This document shows positions 6,629 through 11,133 of a stretch of 11,133 nucleotides of DNA, one piece after another; positions within the stretch are counted from its first letter, which is position 1; each line of letters begins with the position of its first letter. Under the pieces are notes generated by a model. That model made no database searches. It was given only the letters and a program-made list of their open reading frames with translations, and was not told the origin of the DNA. Origin of the DNA: Clostridia bacterium (lineage in GTDB: Bacteria; Bacillota_A; Clostridia; Oscillospirales; Butyricicoccaceae); NCBI GenBank assembly GCA_017548175.1, contig JAFYMZ010000060.1, positions 1 to 11,133 of the forward strand, read 5' to 3'. The translations under genes and the position numbers were made by a program.

Positions 6629-7879
6629 ATGTCGCAGCAAGCCAAGCGTCCCCGACAGGAACGCGAAAAACGAACGAAGCAAAAGAAAACACGCCTGCCC
6701 GTGGCGGCCGGTGTCTTTTTGGTGCTGTTTGCACTGTATCTGGGTTACCAGCTTTTTGGTAATATGGGCCGATCTATTCGCACCCAAGAGGCACTGATCA
6801 CCACGGTGGAAGAAACGGTAGATGCCTCCGGTATCTTTGTCCGTGACCAGATTTTGGTCACCGGCAAGGGCGGCAGTTCTGCCCGTTATCTGGTGGAAAA
6901 CGGCGAGCGCGTGGGCAAGGGCCAGCAGGTGGCAATGTTCTTCAGCAACGAAGCCTCCGCCCAGACCTTCCAGACCTGTCAGGAACTGGAGCATCAGCTG
7001 GATGCCCTGCGCCAGTCTTATGCCAACCTGACCAGCGGTATGGATAGTCTGAAGATGGACGGTATGATCTACGACACGCTCAGCCAATTGGCCGCCAAAC
7101 TGGACAGTGGCCGCACCGACGGAATGTCCTCGTTGTATGCTTCCTTGCAGCAGCTGATCCTCAGCCGCGGCAGCAACGGCGATAATAGCGCCCTCAAAGC
7201 GCAGATCGATCGGGTAGAGGCCGAGCTGAAGGCCGAACAGGCAAAACTCAGCGGCGGCAGTAAAGCCGTAACCGCGCCCCAGGCCGGATATTTCATCAAA
7301 AGCGCCGACGGCTACGAGACCTACTTCAATGTGGCATCTCTGTCCACCTTGACGGTGGAAGAGGTGCTGCAGGCACAGCCGGACCCCAACGCCACCAGTG
7401 CCGTAGGCAGCCTGATGCAGGACTTCGCCTGGTACTATGCCGCGGTGGTAGACCGCGACACCGCCGAAGCCCTGCGTAACCGTACCACGGTTTCCGCACG
7501 ATTCCCCAAAATCAGCGATACGCTGCTGAATATGACCGTGGTCAGCCTGCGTACAGAAGGGGAGCGCACGCTGGTAGTCCTCAAGAGTACCGATATGGAT
7601 GCCAAGTATCTGTCCGCCCGTCGCGAAGATATCCAGCTGGTGCTGAACACCTATACCGGCATCCCCGTACCGCGGGAAGCTCTGCGCCAGTGGGAAGGCA
7701 AATGGGGCGTATATTGTATGGACGGCTCCGTGGCAAAGTTCAAGCCGGTGACTTGGATCTATCAGACAGAGGAGTACTATCTGGTGCCTTCTGCCGCCCG
7801 TCCCTCTGACGGATTGTACCGTTATGACAAGATGATTTTGGGCGCAAAGAATCTCTTTGACGGCCAAGTGATGCAATAA
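6629..7879 (+). CDS. HlyD-like membrane-anchored adaptor protein (putative membrane fusion protein)
   Basis: A 416-residue protein with a strongly basic cytoplasmic N-terminus (about residues 6-22, rich in Lys/Arg), one transmembrane segment (about 24-44) and a large outside domain, so inside-out topology is predicted. Residues about 60-110 (ETVDASGIFVRDQ, then ARYLVENGERVGKGQQVAMFF) look like the first half of a biotinyl-lipoyl-like barrel-sandwich. Residues about 115-210 are heptad-like helices (LEHQLDALRQSYANL; ALKAQIDRVEAELKAEQAKL). VTAPQAGYF (214-222) begins the second lipoyl half. A beta-rich C-terminal part includes GIPVPREAL (344-352), the usual end segment of membrane fusion proteins. 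No ABC or RND transporter gene is next to it. Similar proteins are known next to sepF in other Clostridia, but their role is not established. AAGGAG lies five bases before the ATG, within a hairpin. Function in envelope or division is inference only. Confidence 0.75.
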   Translation: MSQQAKRPRQEREKRTKQKKTRLPVAAGVFLVLFALYLGYQLFGNMGRSIRTQEALITTVEETVDASGIFVRDQILVTGKGGSSARYLVENGERVGKGQQVAMFFSNEASAQTFQTCQELEHQLDALRQSYANLTSGMDSLKMDGMIYDTLSQLAAKLDSGRTDGMSSLYASLQQLILSRGSNGDNSALKAQIDRVEAELKAEQAKLSGGSKAVTAPQAGYFIKSADGYETYFNVASLSTLTVEEVLQAQPDPNATSAVGSLMQDFAWYYAAVVDRDTAEALRNRTTVSARFPKISDTLLNMTVVSLRTEGERTLVVLKSTDMDAKYLSARREDIQLVLNTYTGIPVPREALRQWEGKWGVYCMDGSVAKFKPVTWIYQTEEYYLVPSAARPSDGLYRYDKMILGAKNLFDGQVMQ

Positions 7880-7927
7880 ATATCACGCTTTTTTCGCCGC
7901 TTGCAGGATTCCTGTGGGACAAGCCCG

Positions 7928-7965
7928 AAAAACAAGGAAAAACCGTAGAAAAAACCAAGGAATTT
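7928..7965 (+). promoter_or_regulatory. Phased A-tracts upstream of the sepF promoter (possible bent DNA)
   Basis: A5 (7928-7932), A5 (7938-7942), A6 (7949-7954) and AATTT (7961-7965) are centred at about 7930, 7940, 7951.5 and 7963, i.e. roughly one helical turn apart, ending about 24 bp before the -35 box. Such phasing is known to curve DNA and can act as an upstream activating element. The rest of the gap before it (7880-7927) holds only an imperfect hairpin (GCTTGCAGG at 7899-7907 against CCTG at 7911-7914 and CAAGC at 7920-7924) without a U-tract, so no convincing terminator for the HlyD-like gene is seen. Confidence 0.4.
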
Positions 7966-7988
7966 CCGGGTTTCTCCAAACTTATTTA

Positions 7989-8017
7989 TTGACAGAAAGA
8001 CAAAAAAATACGATAAT
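7989..8017 (+). promoter_or_regulatory. Sigma-A type promoter for sepF-yggT-divIVA
   Basis: TTGACA (7989-7994) is a perfect -35 box and GATAAT (8012-8017) a one-mismatch -10 box, separated by exactly 17 bp. The spacer contains an A7 run (8002-8008). The region is AT-rich in contrast to the GC-rich genes around it. Transcription would be expected to begin near 8024-8025, giving a leader of about 120 nt before sepF. This is the only convincing vegetative promoter seen in the window. Confidence 0.85.
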
Positions 8018-8026
8018 GTATATATA

Positions 8027-8062
8027 TGCGATTTTTTAATCGCAGGTGGGTTTTCGCCCACC
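8027..8062 (+). promoter_or_regulatory. Two tandem hairpins at the 5' end of the sepF leader
   Basis: Hairpin 1 pairs TGCGATT (8027-8033) with AATCGCA (8038-8044), loop TTTT. Hairpin 2 directly abuts it: GGTGGG (8045-8050) with CCCACC (8057-8062), loop TTTTCG. They begin within about three bases of the predicted transcription start, so the transcript would start with almost no single-stranded 5' end. Neither is followed by a U-run. A 5'-end stabilising structure or a protein-binding leader are possible; no known riboswitch class was recognised. Confidence 0.55.
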
Positions 8063-8064
8063 GG

Positions 8065-8142
8065 ATGAATTGCCTGTTCCGTGCAGCCTGTCGATTTTGG
8101 CAGTCTGCCGATGAAAAATATCATTCTGAAAGGAGAAACTGA
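8065..8142 (+). CDS. Possible 25-codon leader ORF before sepF
   Basis: An ATG at 8065 opens a frame of 25 codons (MNCLFRAACRFWQSADEKY, then HSERRN) ending in TGA at 8140-8142, one base before the sepF ATG at 8144. The arrangement TGATATG would allow coupled re-initiation at the sepF Shine-Dalgarno site, which lies inside this ORF. Against it, the only Shine-Dalgarno-like sequence upstream (AGGTGG, 8044-8049) is 15 bases away and locked in hairpin 2, and a short ORF of this size can arise by chance. The peptide has no recognisable motif or membrane segment. Confidence 0.22.
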   Translation: MNCLFRAACRFWQSADEKYHSERRN

Positions 8143-8152
8143 TATGAGTTTC
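8118..8152 (+). promoter_or_regulatory. Alternative weak hairpins around the sepF start codon
   Basis: ATATCA (8118-8123) can pair with TGATAT (8140-8145), placing the Shine-Dalgarno AAGGAG (8130-8135) in a 16-nt loop and the start codon's first bases in the stem. Alternatively GAAACT (8135-8140) can pair with AGTTTC (8147-8152), placing GATATG with the start codon in a 6-nt loop. The two share base 8140 and exclude each other. Both are only 6 bp and AT-rich, so their stability in the cell is uncertain. Confidence 0.3.
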
Positions 8153-8596
8153 ATGGATGACCTGAAGCGTTGGGCCAAGGGCGAAGAAGAAGATTACGAG
8201 GACGAGCTGGAGGAGTTCACCCCCGAAAAGCGTCCCGCAAAAGCTGAAAGCGACAGCGGCGTGTCCATTACCGATTTCCGCCGCAGTTCCAATAATAAGG
8301 TGGTCAACATCAATGCCAAGACGCAGCTGTCCGTGGTGCTGGTAAAGCCCGAAAAGTTCGAGCAGGCTGCCGATGTGGCCGACCATCTCCGTGAGCGCCG
8401 TACCGTGGTGCTCAATCTGGAGCAGACCAACAAGGATGTTGCCCGCCGTATGGTGGACTTCCTCAGCGGTGTGACCTATGCACAGGACGGCAAGATCAAG
8501 AAGGTTGCCAACAGCACCTTTATCATCACGCCCTATAACGTGGATATTATGGGCGACCTGATCGACGAACTGGAGAACAACGGTCTCTATATCTAA
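8144..8596 (+). CDS. sepF: Cell division protein SepF
   Basis: A 150-residue protein that binds the C-terminal tail of FtsZ and ties the Z-ring to the membrane. The N-terminus MSFMDDLKRWAKG (1-13) fits the short amphipathic membrane-binding helix of SepF. An acidic, low-complexity linker (about 14-50) follows, then the SepF domain from about residue 52 to 145: VVNINAKTQLSVVLVKPEKF, then ADHLRERRTVVLNLE, DVARRMVDFLSGVTYA and NSTFIITPYNVDI, the region known to dimerise and bind FtsZ. ATG at 8144 is chosen over in-frame starts at 8081 (GTG) and 8111 (ATG) because AAGGAG (8130-8135) is eight bases upstream and the amphipathic helix begins there. It is the first gene after the promoter at 7989-8017, with yggT 19 nt downstream and divIVA beyond, the common Gram-positive division cluster (ylmF-ylmG-divIVA in Bacillus, here without ylmH). 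Confidence 0.95.
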   Translation: MSFMDDLKRWAKGEEEDYEDELEEFTPEKRPAKAESDSGVSITDFRRSSNNKVVNINAKTQLSVVLVKPEKFEQAADVADHLRERRTVVLNLEQTNKDVARRMVDFLSGVTYAQDGKIKKVANSTFIITPYNVDIMGDLIDELENNGLYI

Positions 8597-8615
8597 CCCT
8601 GGAAAGGAAAGCTTT

Positions 8616-8876
8616 GTGTATCACTTAGTTTTGAATACAGCGCGGCTGCTCATCTCGTTTTTGCAGACGCTGATGCTTGTCACCGCGCTGCTTTCTTGGA
8701 TTCCGCAGATGCGGTACAATCGCTTGTATCAAACGCTTACGATGCTCATCGAACCCATCGTAACGCCGTTCCGCAAGCTGCTGAGTATGCTGCCCTTTTT
8801 AGACGGCTTCCCGCTTGACTTTTCTTTTTTGGCAGCGTACCTGACCCTGAGCATTCTGGGAAGTATGATTGGATAA
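8616..8876 (+). CDS. YggT family membrane protein (YlmG-like)
   Basis: An 86-residue hydrophobic protein with two transmembrane segments (about 5-27 and 67-85) and a short loop between. The family signature is clear: LLSWIPQ (25-31) and IEPIVTPFRKLL (45-56), followed by a DFSF segment before the second membrane helix, where the family usually has D-x-S-P. Its molecular function is not established; the family is linked with division genes in Gram-positives and with nucleoid/thylakoid organisation in plastids, and to osmotic shock resistance in E. coli. The GTG start at 8616 has AAGGA (8605-8609) six bases upstream, and the first residues are already the start of the first membrane segment. It lies 19 nt after sepF and 62 nt before divIVA. 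The bacillary ylmH (RNA-binding protein), usual between yggT and divIVA, is absent here. Confidence 0.9.
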   Translation: MYHLVLNTARLLISFLQTLMLVTALLSWIPQMRYNRLYQTLTMLIEPIVTPFRKLLSMLPFLDGFPLDFSFLAAYLTLSILGSMIG

Positions 8877-8881
8877 CGACT

Positions 8882-8912
8882 ATTAAGGCCGGCGTAGCCC
8901 GCAGGCCTTAAT
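8882..8912 (+). promoter_or_regulatory. Stem-loop between yggT and divIVA (possible weak terminator/attenuator)
   Basis: ATTAAGGCC (8882-8890) and GGCCTTAAT (8904-8912) are a perfect 9-bp inverted repeat. A further GCG/CGC helix (8892-8894 with 8900-8902) can stack across one G-A mismatch. It is followed by CTTAAATTTT (8913-8922), which is U-rich but interrupted, so it may partially terminate or mark an mRNA processing site, uncoupling divIVA and ileS levels from sepF-yggT. Not a full consensus terminator. The divIVA Shine-Dalgarno site begins just after it, with an unusual G6 run (8923-8928). Confidence 0.45.
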
Positions 8913-8938
8913 CTTAAATTTTGGGGGGATAATAGATA

Positions 8939-9784
8939 ATGCTGACACCGCAGGAAATTCAGAATAAAAAGTTCGAAAAAGCAGTCTTCGGCGGTTATGA
9001 TATGAGCCAGATCGATGATTTTCTCGATGTGGTTTTGGCTGATTACAGTGATTTGTATAAAGAAAATGCCACGCTGAAGGCAAAAATGCGCGTGCTGGTT
9101 GAGAAAATCGACGAGTATCGCGCCGTAGACGAGCAGATGCGCAAGGCGCTGTATTCCGCACAGGTCTCCGCAGAGAAGACTTTGGAAGAAGCCCGTGCCG
9201 AAGCCGATCGAATTATCGAAAATGCCCGTGCTGAGGCTGACCGCCGTTGCGGTGATATAGAGATTCGTATCGTGGAAGAGCAGCAGCGCCTGGTTCGCAT
9301 GCAGGGAGAGACCGCTTCTTACGCTGCCAAGATCAAGCAGCTGTTGAACCGCAACATCGAGGTGCTGGATGCCATTGCAACCGCACCTGTCGAGCCTGTT
9401 GCGCCGATTAAGGTGCAGGAGGAGCCTGCAGAGCAGCCTGTGGAAGAACCCGCAGCCATCGAGCAGGAAGAACCCATCTTCGAAGAACCCAAGTCCCGTG
9501 CTGCCGAGGACACCGTAGACGAGATCGCAGCACTGCTGCTGGCAGAAGAGCGTCAGGCTCCGCAGGAGGATGACGGCCCCGAAATTATGGCTGCGGTAGA
9601 GTTTGGCGACACCCGCGTCATTGATCTGGGCGGCAAGGCCGACGAGCTGTTTGCACGCCGTACCAGCAAGGATGACGAAAGCGATACCGCCAAGATCTAT
9701 GGCGATAACGCACACACGCCCAAGCCTCGGTTTAACTTTACCGACCTGCGTTTCGGTAAGGACTATCAAGACGACGAAAATTAA
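8939..9784 (+). CDS. divIVA: DivIVA-family cell division/polarity protein
   Basis: A 281-residue coiled-coil protein. The N-terminal lipid-binding domain (1-35) has the family pattern LTPQEIQNKKFEKAVFGGYD, then IDDFLDVVLADYSDLY. DivIVA proteins gather at negatively curved membrane (septum, poles) and recruit partners. F17 matches the membrane-contacting Phe of Bacillus DivIVA, but the next residue is Gly rather than Arg18. The coiled coil runs from about 35 to 145, with an Ala/Glu/Arg-rich stretch (LEEARAEADRIIENARAEADRR). The C-terminal half (about 146-265) is acidic and Pro/Glu-rich, probably disordered. The very end (FNFTDLRFGKDYQ, about 265-277) is more hydrophobic/basic and looks like a short partner-binding tail; its role is unknown. 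The start has a G-rich Shine-Dalgarno (GGGGGGA, 8923-8929), about nine bases upstream. GpsB-type paralogues are shorter, so DivIVA is preferred. Confidence 0.92.
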   Translation: MLTPQEIQNKKFEKAVFGGYDMSQIDDFLDVVLADYSDLYKENATLKAKMRVLVEKIDEYRAVDEQMRKALYSAQVSAEKTLEEARAEADRIIENARAEADRRCGDIEIRIVEEQQRLVRMQGETASYAAKIKQLLNRNIEVLDAIATAPVEPVAPIKVQEEPAEQPVEEPAAIEQEEPIFEEPKSRAAEDTVDEIAALLLAEERQAPQEDDGPEIMAAVEFGDTRVIDLGGKADELFARRTSKDDESDTAKIYGDNAHTPKPRFNFTDLRFGKDYQDDEN

Positions 9785-9807
9785 TTATTTTTAGGAGATA
9801 AAGACAA

Positions 9808-11133
9808 ATGGTCAAGGATTACAAGGATACGCTCCTCATGCCGAACACCGAATTCCCCATGCGTGCAGGTCTGCCCAAGCGGGAACCCGGCATGCTGGAG
9901 AATTGGTACGCAATGGATCTGTACCACGAACTGCTGAAGAAGAACGAAGGAAAGCCTCTGTTTAACCTGCATGACGGCCCTCCTTTCTCCAACGGCAATC
10001 TGCATATGGGTCATGCCCTGAACAAGTCCATCAAGGATTTCATCACCCGTTACTATGCAATGAACGGTTACTACACCCCCTACATCCCCGGCTGGGACAA
10101 CCACGGTATGCCCATCGAGTCTGCAATCATCAAGCAGAACAAGCTGAACCACAAGGAAATGAGTGCAGCTGAGTTCCGTACCGCTTGCTATGAGTTCGCA
10201 GATCGTTATGTGGACATCCAGCGTGACGGTTTCAAGCGTATGGGCGTTCTGGGTGACTGGGACAACCCCTACAAGACCATGGATCCCGGCTTTGAGGCTG
10301 AGGAAGTCCGTGTATTCGGCGAGATGTACAAGAAGGGCTACATCTACAAGGGTCTGAAGCCCGTGTACTGGTGCCCCAAGGATGAGACCGCTCTGGCAGA
10401 AGCCGAGATCGATTACAAGGACGATCCTTGTACCACTGTTTACGTCAAGTTCGCTGTTAAGGACGATCAGGGTAAGCTGACAGGTTTCGATCTGAGCAAG
10501 ACCTTCTTTGTGATCTGGACTACCACCACCTGGACTCTGCCCGGCAACATGGGCATCAGCCTGAATCCTCAGGAAACCTATGCTCTGGTCAAGGCAGACA
10601 ACGGCGAAACCTATATCATGGCTGAGGCTCTGGTCGAGAAGACCATGAAGGCCGGTGGCTTCGAGAACTACGAAATCGCTGCTACCTACCCCGGCGCATA
10701 CTTTGAGTATATGCTGGCACAGCATCCCTTCCTGGACAAGACTTCCCTGCTGATGGTCGCAGATTACGTCACCATGGATTCCGGTACCGGTCTGGTTCAT
10801 ACCGCTCCCGGCTTTGGTGCAGACGACTATCAGACTTGCATGCGTTACGGCATTGAGTTGGTTGTTCCCGTGGATGACTACGGCCGTCACACCGATTACG
10901 CAGGCAAATACGCAGGTTTGAAGACCGAAGAGTCCAATCCTGTCATTCTTGAGGATATGAAGGCTTCCGGCGCACTGTTTGCCAGCGAAGAAATCGTTCA
11001 CTCCTACCCCCACCACGACCGCTGCAAGAAGCCCGTCATCTTCCGCGCCACTCCCCAGTGGTTCTGCTCTGTTGAGAGCTTCAAAGATGCTGCCGTAAGG
11101 CCATCGAGAATGTGCAGTGGTATCCTGCATGGG
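9808..11133 (+). CDS. ileS: Isoleucine-tRNA ligase IleRS, N-terminal part (runs off window; frame break near 11097)
   Basis: The first 442 codons of a class I synthetase that charges tRNA-Ile. The HIGH motif is H66-M-G-H69 within PPFSNGNLHMGHALNKSIKD, and PGWDNHGMPIE is the following conserved block. The CP1 editing domain, which removes Val-tRNA, shows the Thr-rich peptide WTTTTWTLPGN (237-247; many IleRS have WTTTPWTLPAN) and GTGLVHTAPGFGADDY with the Asp pair D339-D340. RATPQWF lies near the right edge. KMSKS and the tRNA-binding end are outside the window. ATG at 9808 has AGGAG (9793-9797) ten bases upstream and is 23 nt after divIVA. After GTA (11095-11097) the frame gives unrelated residues, whereas a +1 shift gives KAIENVQWYPAWG, which fits the family: one A appears to be missing. 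No T-box leader is present in the short gap upstream, unlike many clostridial ileS genes. Confidence 0.93.
   Translation, partial: MVKDYKDTLLMPNTEFPMRAGLPKREPGMLENWYAMDLYHELLKKNEGKPLFNLHDGPPFSNGNLHMGHALNKSIKDFITRYYAMNGYYTPYIPGWDNHGMPIESAIIKQNKLNHKEMSAAEFRTACYEFADRYVDIQRDGFKRMGVLGDWDNPYKTMDPGFEAEEVRVFGEMYKKGYIYKGLKPVYWCPKDETALAEAEIDYKDDPCTTVYVKFAVKDDQGKLTGFDLSKTFFVIWTTTTWTLPGNMGISLNPQETYALVKADNGETYIMAEALVEKTMKAGGFENYEIAATYPGAYFEYMLAQHPFLDKTSLLMVADYVTMDSGTGLVHTAPGFGADDYQTCMRYGIELVVPVDDYGRHTDYAGKYAGLKTEESNPVILEDMKASGALFASEEIVHSYPHHDRCKKPVIFRATPQWFCSVESFKDAAVRPSRMCSGILHG

Noticed and set aside
6606..6640. Intrinsic terminator after hfq
   Set aside because: The stem is strong but is followed by TATGTCGC rather than a U-run, and it overlaps the next gene's ribosome-binding site.
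7880..7927. Terminator for the HlyD-like gene
   Set aside because: The T6 run at 7889-7894 is not preceded by a stem, and the hairpin at 7899-7924 is imperfect and followed by A-rich rather than U-rich sequence.
8081..8143. Upstream in-frame starts for sepF (GTG 8081, ATG 8111)
   Set aside because: Neither has a Shine-Dalgarno site, and the strong AAGGAG before 8144 would lie inside the coding region. The SepF amphipathic helix begins at 8144.
8928..8940. Promoter -10 boxes (GATAAT repeated) just before divIVA
   Set aside because: No -35-like hexamer is found at 16-18 bp upstream of either copy, and transcription would start inside divIVA.

Overview
The window reads as a chromosomal core-gene segment of a low-to-moderate-size Gram-positive (Firmicutes) genome, most like a gut Clostridia of the Oscillospiraceae/Ruminococcaceae kind (Faecalibacterium/Gemmiger/Subdoligranulum-like). 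This is inferred from gene order (miaB-mutS-mutL-miaA-hfq, then sepF-yggT-divIVA-ileS), the presence of SepF and DivIVA, a MutL of the endonuclease type (no MutH needed), a Gram-positive style Hfq, strong purine-rich Shine-Dalgarno sites, and GC-rich codon choice. All genes lie on the + strand. There are no mobile elements, CRISPR arrays, tRNAs or rRNAs.

Region 1 (1-6311) is a DNA-repair and tRNA-modification block: the 3' part of miaB, then mutS, mutL and miaA, packed with 1-44 nt gaps or a 4-nt overlap, almost certainly one transcript. MutS and MutL perform mismatch repair. MiaA adds the isopentenyl group to A37 of tRNAs and MiaB methylthiolates it, so both ends of the same tRNA pathway flank the repair genes.

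Region 2 (6305-7879) holds hfq (RNA chaperone) and a membrane-anchored HlyD-like adaptor protein with no transporter beside it. Both are preceded by inverted repeats that overlap the ribosome-binding site and end directly at the start codon. The hfq leader can form two alternative, mutually exclusive stems, one of which overlaps the miaA stop codon.

Region 3 (7880-8143) is the only sizeable non-coding gap. It holds phased A-tracts, a near-consensus sigma-A promoter (TTGACA, 17 nt, GATAAT), two tandem hairpins at the very start of the predicted transcript, a possible 25-codon leader ORF that stops one base before sepF, and alternative hairpins around the sepF start.

Region 4 (8144-11133) is a division/growth cluster: sepF (FtsZ membrane anchor), yggT (small membrane protein), divIVA (curvature-sensing coiled coil) and the first third or so of ileS. 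The ileS reading frame breaks by one base about 35 nt before the window end, most likely a sequence or assembly error.

No wholly new multi-gene system is evident. The points most worth a second look are the leader structures at hfq, the HlyD-like gene and sepF, and the orphan HlyD-like protein placed between hfq and the division genes.
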